A DNA stretch of 64,000 nt, from the NCBI RefSeq assembly GCF_000971965.1, contig NZ_KQ040792.1, positions 186,001 through 250,000 of the forward strand. The letters run 5' to 3'. The DNA is from Paenibacillus wulumuqiensis. GTDB taxonomy: Bacteria > Bacillota > Bacilli > Paenibacillales > Paenibacillaceae. Below, one piece after another: positions 29,200-38,271 of the stretch (position 1 is its first letter; every line of letters starts with the position of its first letter). The notes beneath the pieces are model-generated. The model was not told the DNA's origin. It saw nothing but the letters and a program-made list of their open reading frames with translations, and searched no databases. The position numbers were made by a program, and so were the translations under genes.

Positions 29200-30573
29200 T
29201 TAGATATGCCCCTGCAGCACACCGCGCGCAGCCCGCTGACCGGAGATAACGGCTCCTTCCATGGTAGCCAGCAGCGGCTGCTTGGTATAATCGCCTGCGA
29301 GGAACAGTCCGGGTACAGGGGTGACCTGCTGCGGACGATGCTGCTCATTGCCAGCGGATAACCGGTAGAAATTCTCCTTGCCCCGGATGATACGGTACTG
29401 GGTCATCGTATCGACGTTATCCAGATCGACCGCATGCAGGGAGTTGCGGGTCAGCTCCCACACTTCCTCATCCGGCAGATCGATCAGCTTGTCCGGGTCT
29501 ACGAGGATGATGGAGGCGCGGCCTGTTGGCCGCTGGAACGTCGTACGCGACTGCTCACTGAACGAACCGAGCTGCGTGCCTGGCCCGAATGTCGTATGAT
29601 CGGCTCCGGCGAGCTTCTCGGTCGCCTCGAACTGGGCAGTGACATAAGGCATAATCTCCAGCGCGAGAAAATTCTTGCACCATTCCTGGTCTGCAAAATG
29701 CTCGCCGACCAACATCTGGGAGCGGCGCACATTGGCAGCGACAACGACCTGCTCGGCATGCATCTGTGTGCCGTCTTCCAGCTGGACACCGGTAACAGAG
29801 CCTTCTTCCACGAGCAGATGAGCGACAGGCTTGCCGGTCATGACCTGTCCGCCGCGCTCTTCAATCGCTCTGCTGAGCGGCTCGGTCATCACCTGGGTCA
29901 TACCGCCCTTGAAGGCACCGATCCGGATCAGATGCGGTCTTGGAATCGCCGGCGCGAACAGCCCGAAGAACGCATAGGAGGAGTATTCTTCCACCGGCAG
30001 GAAGAATATGCCGGAGGACAGCGGCTCAATCAGACGCTCCAACGCTTTGTCGGTTACGCCGTGCTTTTTGGCATATTCCTTGATCGGCATCTGGTCGAGC
30101 TCTTCCGGGTGAGCCAGATAGTCCTTGAAACCTGCGGCAAAGAAGGGACCGAGCGAAGCTTTGTCCAGTGGAGAAAGCAGATCATTATTGCCCAGGGCGC
30201 CGGCCAGCGTTTTGAGCGGAGCCTTGAGCAGATCGAGTCCAAATGTTCCTTCCGCCTCAGGGTGACGGATATTGGTCGTTGTCTCCCAGTGCACAATCTC
30301 ATCCAGCACGATTCCCGCACGCTTCAGCAGCTCCGGCAGCGCGACATAGTAGCCAATGAATTTGTGAAAGCCGGATTCAACACCCATTCCATGTTCATTC
30401 CAGTTGGCTGTACGTCCGCCAATATAAGGAGCGGCCTCCAGTACGATTACCTTTTTGCCTTTATCCGCCAGCTCAAATGCACAGCTCAAACCGGCCAATC
30501 CTGATCCAATAATAATAGTGGGTTTTTCCGATGTTTCCTGCGATGTTTCCTGGTTAGTATGTAGCACGATCAT
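29200..30573 (-). CDS. FAD-dependent oxidoreductase, phytoene desaturase-like
   Basis: A 457-residue flavoprotein with an N-terminal dinucleotide-binding motif (IIIGSGLAGLSCAFELADKG, then VLEAAPYIGGR) and a C-terminal FAD-contacting segment GLFLAGDYTKQPLLATMEGA. The pattern is that of the phytoene/zeta-carotene desaturase and squalene-oxidising amine-oxidase superfamily. No carotenoid or hopanoid genes are adjacent, so the substrate is open. ATG at 30573 follows AGGTAGGTGA. An ArsR-type regulator gene lies upstream, with a terminator between. Confidence 0.8.
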   Translation of the reverse strand: MIVLHTNQETSQETSEKPTIIIGSGLAGLSCAFELADKGKKVIVLEAAPYIGGRTANWNEHGMGVESGFHKFIGYYVALPELLKRAGIVLDEIVHWETTTNIRHPEAEGTFGLDLLKAPLKTLAGALGNNDLLSPLDKASLGPFFAAGFKDYLAHPEELDQMPIKEYAKKHGVTDKALERLIEPLSSGIFFLPVEEYSSYAFFGLFAPAIPRPHLIRIGAFKGGMTQVMTEPLSRAIEERGGQVMTGKPVAHLLVEEGSVTGVQLEDGTQMHAEQVVVAANVRRSQMLVGEHFADQEWCKNFLALEIMPYVTAQFEATEKLAGADHTTFGPGTQLGSFSEQSRTTFQRPTGRASIILVDPDKLIDLPDEEVWELTRNSLHAVDLDNVDTMTQYRIIRGKENFYRLSAGNEQHRPQQVTPVPGLFLAGDYTKQPLLATMEGAVISGQRAARGVLQGHI

Positions 30574-30658
30574 TCACCTACCTTGGTTGTTTAATATGTT
30601 ATTAACCAGAATCAAGCAATTGATTGACCGGGCCATAGAGGAGAGGGAATTACACATA

Positions 30659-30686
30659 CAAAAAAACCCGCGTCTTGATGCAGGTT
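30659..30686 (-). terminator. Rho-independent terminator of the ArsR-family gene
   Basis: On the minus strand AACCTGC pairs with GCGGGTT (one wobble) around an 8-base loop and is followed by a run of T. Confidence 0.6.
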
Positions 30687-30745
30687 CTTTTGCAGATTAA
30701 CGATTATTGTCAGCAGAGATTCGGAAATGATCACCGATTCCCGGG

Positions 30746-31054
30746 TCACTTGGAAAAAGAGCTCATTTCATTAGCCAGATTGCGTAGATGATACACGATA
30801 TAATCCTGATCCATCCAATAGTACACTTCTTGACCAATCTTCTCGAATTGTACGATTCCGGCATCTTTCAGAATGCGGAGATGATGCGAAATGGCTGGCC
30901 GGCTGATTTTGAAATTGGAGGAAATCTCACCGACATTCATTCTGCCTTTCTTACCGAGAATAGACAGAATCTGCAGTCTCATCGGGTCGCTCAGACCGTT
31001 CAGGAAACGTGTCGTTTTCCCCATATTGTTGGCATCCAAGTAAGATTGGTTCAT
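30746..31054 (-). CDS. ArsR/SmtB-family transcriptional regulator
   Basis: A 102-residue winged-helix protein: LSDPMRLQILSIL (first helices), then EISSNFKISRPAISHHLRIL (recognition helix) and a VYYWMD wing. No cysteine-rich metal site is visible, so it may respond to something other than metal. GGGAGA lies six bases before ATG at 31054. No target operator was recognised; candidates are its own promoter and the neighbouring FAD oxidoreductase gene. Confidence 0.85.
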   Translation of the reverse strand: MNQSYLDANNMGKTTRFLNGLSDPMRLQILSILGKKGRMNVGEISSNFKISRPAISHHLRILKDAGIVQFEKIGQEVYYWMDQDYIVYHLRNLANEMSSFSK

Positions 31055-31220
31055 TGTAGATCTCCCGTTAGTAGTTAAATTTGATCCTGCTTGCCAAACG
31101 GCCAGTAGAATGGATCCGACAAGTTCAGGGCCATAAAGTTAATGTGGAATATAGCATAGTCGTATAGGTGAGTCAACAAACATAACTGCGGCTAACGAGG
31201 AGATTTGGCGCTTATTTATC

Positions 31221-32108
31221 TCATTGAAGAACATCACGCAGCGTTTTCTCCAGCCTGCCATAACGGAACATATAGCCTTCTTTGACGAGCCGGTTGGGTA
31301 CGACCCAGCGGCTTTTGAGTATGAGTTCGGTCTCTGTGCGGATTATCCGTGCGCCCAGCTCCAGCATCCAGCGTGGTGACGGCAGACCGATTCTGCGTCT
31401 CATTACCTGCCGCAGGGTAGCCATCAATTCAGCATTGGTGACAGGCGACGGTGCAGAGCAGTTGAATACGCCATTCAGATGGGCACGTTCCTGCAGAAAC
31501 AGCACGATATGAAACAGATCATCCACATGAATCCAGCTGAACCGCTGATGTCCGGAGCCTTGCCTGCCGCCAAGACCATAACGAACCAGATTCTGATACG
31601 GAACCATGACTCCTCCGCCCCGACCGAGCACAATCGAGATCCGCAGGGCAATCTGCCGGGTCTGTGGCAGCTCAAATTCAAAAAAAGCCTGCTCCCACGC
31701 TTTGGCGACTTCGACCGAGAAACCGGTACCAATCTCGCCTGTCGACTCGGTCATCGGACGATCCTCAGAATGCCTGTAGATCGTAGCCGTGCTGGAGTTA
31801 AACCAGATGGTCGGCGGCGATTGGCAGGAAAGGATAGCGTTCCCAAGAATCCGCGTCGTCTCCAGCCTGGAATTCAGGATCTCCCGCTTGTTACGCTCGG
31901 TGTAGCGGCAGTTTACCGATTTGCCGGCCAGATTGATGACCATTGCTGCATTTTCCAGCGCATCTACAATTTCAGACTGTTGATCCCAGGATACATGACC
32001 CGGCTGTCTGGAAATAATAATGACGTCATAACCCATTTTCCGAAATTCGGCTTCAAAATACTGGCCAATAAATCCTGTGCCGCCAGCGAGCACAATTTTA
32101 CCAGACAT
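31221..32108 (-). CDS. TIGR01777-family NAD(P)-dependent epimerase-like protein
   Basis: A 295-residue extended SDR protein with GGTGFIG near the N-terminus, INLAGKSVNCRYTERNK (the family's hallmark 'NLAG...R' block) and FSWIHVDDL. This family (SDR39U1/YfcH/YfhF) lacks a firmly assigned reaction. The C-terminal DUF1731-like tail (LPSPRWMLELGARI) is present. It appears monocistronic. Confidence 0.85.
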   Translation of the reverse strand: MSGKIVLAGGTGFIGQYFEAEFRKMGYDVIIISRQPGHVSWDQQSEIVDALENAAMVINLAGKSVNCRYTERNKREILNSRLETTRILGNAILSCQSPPTIWFNSSTATIYRHSEDRPMTESTGEIGTGFSVEVAKAWEQAFFEFELPQTRQIALRISIVLGRGGGVMVPYQNLVRYGLGGRQGSGHQRFSWIHVDDLFHIVLFLQERAHLNGVFNCSAPSPVTNAELMATLRQVMRRRIGLPSPRWMLELGARIIRTETELILKSRWVVPNRLVKEGYMFRYGRLEKTLRDVLQ

Positions 32109-32728
32109 AGCACCAGCCCATTTCGTGAGATATAGTGAATTCCCCGGTTATTCGCAGATCCAGCAGAGGGAAATAATTCAAAATTGAACTAAAACACGAA
32201 TAAACGGAACAACTGTTCACTATATTAATAAACCACGGAAGCAGGCTACGAAAGGTGATTCGTAAAATAAAACGGATTTGGATCACTATTTGGCTCGCTG
32301 CCCGATATAGCAAACAGCCGCCGATACCAGGCTGCTGCTGTCAGATGATTTTGCCCGAATGAATGCGGAAGAGGAAAATATCGATCGATCACTATTATGT
32401 ATCTACTGTTTAATGTTATTTCCACCATATTATTCTATAGGTATAAGTAAACTTTGTCATGCACTTAGCGATGGATTTATCAGAAGATGACGATGTTGTA
32501 ATGCAATTCTATCGGTGCAATACTGCGACAAACCGCAGACCGCAGACCGCAGACCGCAAAACAGCTGCCCTTTCCCGTAGTGGAAAAGGACAGCTGCAAA
32601 GCGATGGACAGTTAGGGGATCGCCCTGTATGACAGAAGCGGCAGCCAATACAGAAACCGCGCTTCTTTTATACTATTTTGACTCAGCTGTATAGGAAACG
32701 AACTGATCATCTGTCATCATCCATAACT
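32109..32728. other. Long intergenic region with short repeats
   Basis: 620 bases without a supported gene. It contains a 7-bp tandem repeat (32532-32559), an adjoining inverted repeat with CAGCTGCCCTTTCC and GGAAAAGGACAGCTG arms (32562-32597), and a terminator-like AGAAGCGG/CCGCGCTTCT pair near 32635-32670. It may include remnants of a decayed gene. Confidence 0.4.
32532..32559. repeat. Four tandem copies of a 7-bp unit
   Basis: ACCGCAG occurs three times in a row, followed by ACCGCAA. The array is too short and too tightly packed for CRISPR. Confidence 0.8.
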
Positions 32729-33646
32729 CTAGTCGGGTAGCTGGTTCGGTTCGTGCTTCATGCGTTCACGGATGCCGCCGTCCACGCCCTGCCCGCTCAG
32801 CATCGGCTGATGCAGACTGCCGGAAGTGGAACCGGCGGGTGGTGCACTCTGGATGACTTTTTGCAGATATTTGGCATTGAGGCTCTCGGTCAGACCAGGC
32901 ATCAGATTGCTGGAAATGGTCGTTCCCTTACTCTTGGCGCCGACCTCCACATTTTCCTGCGGATTGTCGATCAGATCAATGATGGCATCGATCACATTTT
33001 GCGGATCGTCCATCGGCTTCATCTCGGCCCGGTGACCGGTATAGTTGCCGGTATGCTCAAACCATGGCGTATCGGTCGCCCACGGATGCACGGTACAGAC
33101 GTGAATATCCTGCTGATCCTCCAGCTGCATCTCCTGATACAGTGCAGCGCTCAATCCGGCTATAGCAAACTTGGTCGCTCCATAAGCGGTGTAATACGGG
33201 AAAGGAACCTTGCTGACGATCGAACCGAGGTTGATCAGTGTGCCATGTCCCTGCTGCTTGAACTGGCGCAGCGCATAATGACTACCATACATCGTACCCA
33301 GCACATTGGTCTCGACCAGACGGGTCAGGTCGGCTGTCGGAATCTCGGTATACGGACCGATCGCGCCGACACCGGCATTGTTGATCCATACATCGATTTT
33401 GCCAAAGGACGACATGGCCGCGTCAAACAGGCGGGCAATATCTTCTTCCCGGCCGACATCGGTCGTTACGGCTAGCGCATTGGGACCGATCTCGGCAGCC
33501 ATCTGCTCAATCAATTCGGTACGGCGGGCAGCGAGCACCACATTGGCGCCTTCAGCAGCGAGCTGCTGGGCTACCCCTTTGCCGATGCCACTGGATGCAC
33601 CGGTGATGACGACAGTTAATTGGTCATGCGGAATTTTCTGAACCAT
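32729..33646 (-). CDS. Short-chain dehydrogenase/reductase
   Basis: A 305-residue classical SDR with TGASSGIGKG (cofactor loop), NNAGVGAIGP, a catalytic Ser in LGSIVSKV and YGATK (Tyr-Lys pair). Start: GGAGG is seven bases from ATG 33646, whereas the in-frame ATG six bases earlier is too close to it. It has a C-terminal extension (APPAGSTSGSLHQPMLSGQG) shared with the next gene, so the two are tandem duplicates. Substrate unknown. Confidence 0.85.
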   Translation of the reverse strand: MVQKIPHDQLTVVITGASSGIGKGVAQQLAAEGANVVLAARRTELIEQMAAEIGPNALAVTTDVGREEDIARLFDAAMSSFGKIDVWINNAGVGAIGPYTEIPTADLTRLVETNVLGTMYGSHYALRQFKQQGHGTLINLGSIVSKVPFPYYTAYGATKFAIAGLSAALYQEMQLEDQQDIHVCTVHPWATDTPWFEHTGNYTGHRAEMKPMDDPQNVIDAIIDLIDNPQENVEVGAKSKGTTISSNLMPGLTESLNAKYLQKVIQSAPPAGSTSGSLHQPMLSGQGVDGGIRERMKHEPNQLPD

Positions 33647-33772
33647 ATTCATTCCTCCTGTTCTGGATAAATGGATTTGTACATCAATACCCGTGTGTTC
33701 CCGGGGCCAATCGGATCGGCTGCATATCGACAAGTGGAATCCTCATGCTGTCCATGTTTAGAAGACAGTGGA

Positions 33773-34681
33773 TTATTTCCCATCATCGGGCCGTGGATGA
33801 CCATGCCCGTCTCCGTGAACCCCGGTGCCTTCAAATACCGGATCATACAGACTGCCTGCGGTGAACTCGGCGGGTGGTGCTTCGTAGATCATATTCTGGA
33901 CAAACTGGCCGCTGATCTTCTCGGTCATTCGCGGCAGCAGATTGCTGGACAGGGCAGTACCTTTGACTTTGAAACCAACCTCTACGCTTTCCTGCGGATG
34001 GTCGATCAGCCGGTACATGGCATCGATAATATCATCCGGATCATCGAGCGGCTTCATATTGATCTCGTGACCACTGTAGTTGGCAGCATGACCGGTCCAC
34101 GGCGTATTCATCACCCATGGATGGACGGCGCAGACATGAATATCCTGGTGTCCTTCGAGCTGCATCTCCTGATTCAGCGCATAGCTGAGGCCGGAGACTG
34201 CCGCTTTGCTGCCACTGTAGGCAGCCAGATACGGAAAGGCGACCTTGCCGGCAAAGGAAGAGACATTGATCAGCGTCCCGTAGCCCTGCTGCTTGAACTG
34301 ACGCAGCGCATAATGGCTGCCATACATATTGCCAAGCAGATTGATCCGGGTCATCTGTACGAGTGACGATAACGGCGATTCGGTAAAAGGGCCGATCGCA
34401 ATCGCGCCTGCGTTGTTCACCCATACATCGATCCGGCCAAGCCGGGACATCGCTGCTTCATACACGGCGGCAATGCCTTCTTCACGGCTCACATCGGCGG
34501 TGACAGCGATCATTTTGGGCGCGTACTGCTGCTCCATTTGCTTGAGCAAATGAGTACGGCGGGCGGCGATAACGACGCTTGCGCCTTCGGCGGCGAGCCG
34601 CTGTGCAAGTCCAAGTCCTGTGCCGCTGGAAGCTCCGGTAATGACTACATTTAGCTGGTCGTGCGGTATATTTCGTGGCAT
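33773..34681 (-). CDS. Short-chain dehydrogenase/reductase (tandem paralogue)
   Basis: A 302-residue classical SDR closely matching the preceding gene along its length. It has TGASSGTGLG, NNAGAIAIGP, Ser in VSSFAGKV and YSGSK. The cofactor loop has Thr where Ile is usual (SSGTG). The C-terminal tail diverges into a His/Gly/Asp-rich end (HGDGHGHPRPDDGK). GGGAGGG precedes the ATG at 34681. The two genes are about 125 bases apart on the same strand. Confidence 0.85.
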   Translation of the reverse strand: MPRNIPHDQLNVVITGASSGTGLGLAQRLAAEGASVVIAARRTHLLKQMEQQYAPKMIAVTADVSREEGIAAVYEAAMSRLGRIDVWVNNAGAIAIGPFTESPLSSLVQMTRINLLGNMYGSHYALRQFKQQGYGTLINVSSFAGKVAFPYLAAYSGSKAAVSGLSYALNQEMQLEGHQDIHVCAVHPWVMNTPWTGHAANYSGHEINMKPLDDPDDIIDAMYRLIDHPQESVEVGFKVKGTALSSNLLPRMTEKISGQFVQNMIYEAPPAEFTAGSLYDPVFEGTGVHGDGHGHPRPDDGK

Positions 34682-35097
34682 TTATGTTCCCTCCCAGGAT
34701 AAAGCTGATGTCTGAATATACGGTCGTTGGGATATCGTTTGCACATATTCTCGTCATGCCCCTTGCCGATACGGGCACAGATTGGGCGACGAGTCATGGA
34801 TTTCCTGTTATTTCCTGCATTCCAATGTAATACACATACCCGATCAAACCGGCGTTTACTCGTTGTTGCACCAATTTCCATAGTTCTTTCATAAAGTCAT
34901 GCATGAAACTGGCTGGCTGGCAAAGTGCAGAGCAAGGTGGCATACCGCCGCAGGCATCCGGTCTGTGATCGCCATCGATGATCTTGACAGCCGGCCGGAT
35001 GCTGTGTAGAGTAAGAGGCAATCAAAGAGACTTCTGTCACATGTATTTTGTACAGCCTGTACAGGAATGCTGCGACAGCAATCTTATATTGTGAAAG
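34682..35097. other. Intergenic region upstream of the TPP riboswitch
   Basis: About 400 bases between the divergent SDR gene and the riboswitch. It must contain the thiamine operon promoter; I could not identify -35 and -10 boxes with confidence and see no gene. Confidence 0.4.
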
Positions 35098-35186
35098 ACC
35101 ACTAGGGGAGCCATTCACTGGCTGAGACGAGATTGCCTCGGACCCTTGGAACCTGATCTAGTTCGTACTAGCGTAGGAAAGTGGAG
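35098..35186 (+). promoter_or_regulatory. TPP riboswitch (THI element)
   Basis: It carries the conserved THI-box cores CTGAGA (in GGCTGAGACGAG) and ACCCTTGGAACCTGATCT followed by GCGTAGGAAAGTGG. The 5' AGGGGAGCC and 3' parts form the expected three-way junction. It lies 180 bases upstream of tenA and just ahead of a terminator, so thiamine pyrophosphate should switch off transcription of the tenA-ykoEDC operon. Confidence 0.95.
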
Positions 35187-35216
35187 ACCGAGCAGGGCTA
35201 ACTATGCCATTATTCT

Positions 35217-35242
35217 GCCGCTCCATATGGAGCGGCTTTTTT
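35217..35242 (+). terminator. Riboswitch-controlled terminator
   Basis: GCCGCTCCATATGGAGCGGC is a perfect hairpin followed by six T, 30 bases after the TPP aptamer. It is the expression platform. Confidence 0.9.
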
Positions 35243-35364
35243 GCGTGGATATGCAGCATCAGCGAACGTAATCCGGCGCTGCTTCTGAAGCGGGCCGCCG
35301 GTGAGCATCCATTTTCCCAGGGGAGGTTCTTTCCGAACAATTCAGCAAAGGGAGAGATGACAGT

Positions 35365-36051
35365 ATGAGTTTTTCAGCAGAAATCAGACAGGCGGCCGAT
35401 CCGGTATTTGAGGCGATTTATCACCATCCGTTCGTGCAGGGTATTGCGAGGGGAGACCTCAAGCCGGAACAGCTGGTCCATTATGTAAAGCAGGATTTTG
35501 AATACCTGAACTCGTTTATGCGGATCTATGGTACCGCGATCTCCAAATGTACTAGCCGCGAAGATATGGACATGTTCAATCAGCAGATCTCCTTTGTACT
35601 GAACAGTGAAGTCCATCCGCACAACAACTTCTGCCATGTCGCCGGTGTACCGTATGAGCAGCTGCAGGGTTATCCGGTAGCGCCGTCCGCCCATAACTAT
35701 ATCCGTCATATGTTGACCGCTGCACAGGAAGGCGATCTGGGCGATATTCTCGCCGTACTGCTGCCATGTCCATGGACATACTGGGAGATCGGCAAGCGGC
35801 TGCTGGAAGACGTGAAGCCGGATGTGTCCCATCCGTTCTATGACTGGATCGATTTCTACGGCAATCGTACCGATACGATTACGAGCCGGTTCTGTACGCG
35901 TCTTGATGAGATCGCTGCGGCATCCACGCCGGCGCATCGTGAACGGATGAAGCAGCATTTTATTCTCAGCTGCCAGTTTGAATATATGTTCTGGGAGATG
36001 GCCTATACGCTGGAAGATTGGCCGGTGCAGCTGGAGGTGACCTCCGTATGA
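35365..36051 (+). CDS. tenA: Thiaminase II / aminopyrimidine aminohydrolase
   Basis: A 228-residue TenA protein that hydrolyses aminopyrimidine breakdown products of thiamine to HMP for reuse. The catalytic Cys lies in LLPCPWTYWEIG, and the acidic residue in FEYMFWEMAYTLEDWP near the C-terminus is also present. It is the first gene behind the TPP riboswitch. Its stop overlaps the ykoE start by four bases (ATGA), linking the hydrolase to the transporter for its substrate or product. Confidence 0.95.
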   Translation: MSFSAEIRQAADPVFEAIYHHPFVQGIARGDLKPEQLVHYVKQDFEYLNSFMRIYGTAISKCTSREDMDMFNQQISFVLNSEVHPHNNFCHVAGVPYEQLQGYPVAPSAHNYIRHMLTAAQEGDLGDILAVLLPCPWTYWEIGKRLLEDVKPDVSHPFYDWIDFYGNRTDTITSRFCTRLDEIAAASTPAHRERMKQHFILSCQFEYMFWEMAYTLEDWPVQLEVTSV

Positions 36052-36644
36052 ACTGGAAAATGAAAGAGGTCGTACTGACCGTTATTCTCGCGGTAGCCTG
36101 CGGGGTGCTCTATCTGGGCTGGTCAACGCTGTGGATTCCGATCTCGGCGCTGGTCGGACCGGTCGGAGCGGGATTTATGTTTGGCATCTGGATTATTGCC
36201 AGTCCAATCGTCGCCTATATTATTCGCAAGCCGGGCGCCGCGCTGATCGCCGAAGTCGCGGCGGCGGCAGTAGAGATGCTGACCGGTAGCCATTTTGGAC
36301 TGTCTGCGCTGCTGATCGGGGTATTTCAGGGATTGGGCGCGGAGATTGCTTTTGCCATCTTTGGTTACAAGCGGTACAACGTATTCACATTGATGCTCTC
36401 CGGTGCACTGGCTGCGGTGGGCAGCATAGCCTACAATCTGGTAGCGAACGGACTCGGCTATTATACGACCCAGATGTTCTTCCTGACGCTGGGTATTCAT
36501 GTGATCAGCGGTATCGTATTGGGCGGACTGCTGGCCAAAGTGATCGTCGAAGCACTGGCCCGTACCGGTGTGCTGAATCCGTATGAAATTATGAAGTCAC
36601 GCCGCAAACAGGGGAAACCGCATGCAGTGGCAACTCGGATGTAA
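36048..36644 (+). CDS. ykoE: ECF transporter S component for thiamine-derived pyrimidine (YkoE)
   Basis: A 198-residue membrane protein with about six helices and the YkoE hallmarks GWSTLWIPISALVGP, GIWIIASPIVAYIIRKPG and ALIAEVAAAAVEMLTGSHFG. It is the substrate-binding subunit of the YkoEDC importer, thought to bring in hydroxymethylpyrimidine or related pyrimidines. The ATG at 36048 overlaps the tenA stop; the longer in-frame start at 36018 would overlap more and is not preferred. Its end overlaps ykoD by 23 bases. Confidence 0.9.
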   Translation: MNWKMKEVVLTVILAVACGVLYLGWSTLWIPISALVGPVGAGFMFGIWIIASPIVAYIIRKPGAALIAEVAAAAVEMLTGSHFGLSALLIGVFQGLGAEIAFAIFGYKRYNVFTLMLSGALAAVGSIAYNLVANGLGYYTTQMFFLTLGIHVISGIVLGGLLAKVIVEALARTGVLNPYEIMKSRRKQGKPHAVATRM

Positions 36645-38271
36645 GGAACTGTCGGTCGGCTTTGATCATCAGGAAGAGACGGTGCAGGTGCTGGATCGGA
36701 TCACCCTGTCCATCACCCGCGGGGAAAAGGTACTGATCCTCGGACCGAGCGGCAGCGGCAAATCAACGCTGCTGTCGGCACTGTCCGGCATTATCCCCGA
36801 TCATGTCGAAGCCGAAGTAGAAGGAGAGATTTACCGGCAGGAAGCCTGCGGCGTGATGTTCCAGGACCCGGACACCCAGTTCTGCATGCTGCATGTGGAC
36901 GAAGAGATCGCCTTTAGCCTGGAGAATCGGCGTGTGCCGCGCGGCGAGATGGATGGCATCATCCGGCAGGTGATGCAGATGGTCGGCCTGCAGCTGGAGC
37001 CACATACGCCGATCGACACGTTGTCCGGCGGCATGAAGCAGCGGCTCGCACTCGCCTGTCTGCTGGCGCTGGAGCCGGACGTATTGTTCTTCGACGAACC
37101 AACTGCCCAGCTGGACCCGGTCAGCCGCCGGGATGTATTTCGGCTGCTCCGCGAGGTTGCGGGGAAAACGGGTCAGACGATGGTATTCGTCGAGCATGTA
37201 CTGGACGGGTGTATCGAGTGGATGGACCGGGTTATTCTGTTGGATCGCCATGGGCAGATTATCGCAGATGGGGAGCCGGCACATATCGTGACCCATTACC
37301 GGCAGCAGATGGAAGAGGCAGGTATCTGGCTGCCACGGCTGTTTCCGTACAGCTGGCAGGAGGTGGTGAATGATCCATCGCATCCGCTGGCAGACGTGCT
37401 GCGCCGTGAGCTAGGTGAGCGGATGGAGCGGGACCGTCAGGCTTCACTTTCGTCCTCAGCAGCATCGTCAATCCATACCTTATCCGCCAATGTATCCGCT
37501 GCGAACGCCGCTGTGATCATACAGACCGACCAGCTCAGCATCGGTTACCGCAAGCGTCCGGTCATGCAGCAGATCAATCTGTCGCTGCCTGCCGGGGAGT
37601 GGATCGCCATCACCGGGCAGAATGGCAGCGGCAAAAGCACATTTCTCAAAAGCTTGCTGCGATTGGAGCCGCTGCTGTCCGGACGGATTATGCTGCAGGG
37701 CAAGGAGCTGCGCAAATGGCCGGATCGTGACCTGTATGCGCAGGCCGGTTTTGTTTTTCAGAATCCGGAGCTGCAGTTTGTGACCGATACGGTGTATGAC
37801 GAGATTGCCTTTGGCGGCAGACAGCGGGGATGGCCGGAAGAGCTGCTGCGGGAGAAGACGGTACAGCTGCTGCAGGAGTTCGGACTGGAGGATTACCAGG
37901 ATCAGCATCCCTTTACTCTCAGTCTCGGGCAAAAGCGTCGGCTCAGCGTCGCCACGATGCTGCTGTTCGACCAGGAGCTATTGCTGCTCGATGAGCCGAC
38001 ATTTGGCCAGGATGCCCGGACAGCGGCAGAGCTGATCCGCCGGCTCAAGCAGCGTCAGCAGCAGGGCACGACGATTATCATGGTAACGCATGATATGGAT
38101 CTGGTCGATGAGCATGCCGACCGGTTGATCCTGTTCCGACAGGGCGAGGTTGCTTACGATGGCACACCGTATCGCCTCTTCACCGATCAGAAGCTGCTGC
38201 AGGACAGCGCCATTATCGCGCCGCTGCATTACCGGCTGAACCATCAACGAGAGGAGCGCGGTATCATATGA
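36622..38271 (+). CDS. ykoD: ECF transporter fused double ATPase (YkoD)
   Basis: A 549-residue protein with two ABC ATPase domains. The first has GPSGSGKST, LSGGMKQR and VLFFDEPTAQLD. The second (about 300-530) has GQNGSGKST, a modified signature LSLGQKRR and LLLLDEPTFGQD. A Ser/Ala-rich linker around residues 270-295 joins the halves. The start ATG follows AGGGGAAA inside the end of ykoE. It powers the pyrimidine importer. Confidence 0.92.
   Translation: MQWQLGCKELSVGFDHQEETVQVLDRITLSITRGEKVLILGPSGSGKSTLLSALSGIIPDHVEAEVEGEIYRQEACGVMFQDPDTQFCMLHVDEEIAFSLENRRVPRGEMDGIIRQVMQMVGLQLEPHTPIDTLSGGMKQRLALACLLALEPDVLFFDEPTAQLDPVSRRDVFRLLREVAGKTGQTMVFVEHVLDGCIEWMDRVILLDRHGQIIADGEPAHIVTHYRQQMEEAGIWLPRLFPYSWQEVVNDPSHPLADVLRRELGERMERDRQASLSSSAASSIHTLSANVSAANAAVIIQTDQLSIGYRKRPVMQQINLSLPAGEWIAITGQNGSGKSTFLKSLLRLEPLLSGRIMLQGKELRKWPDRDLYAQAGFVFQNPELQFVTDTVYDEIAFGGRQRGWPEELLREKTVQLLQEFGLEDYQDQHPFTLSLGQKRRLSVATMLLFDQELLLLDEPTFGQDARTAAELIRRLKQRQQQGTTIIMVTHDMDLVDEHADRLILFRQGEVAYDGTPYRLFTDQKLLQDSAIIAPLHYRLNHQREERGII

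Noticed and set aside
32532-32559. CRISPR-like array
   Set aside because: Units are 7 bp with no spacers; a simple tandem repeat.
32472-32640. A 53-codon plus-strand frame (MDLSEDDDVV...) in the SDR-upstream gap
   Set aside because: No ribosome binding site, and it includes the 7-bp tandem repeats; not supported as a gene.
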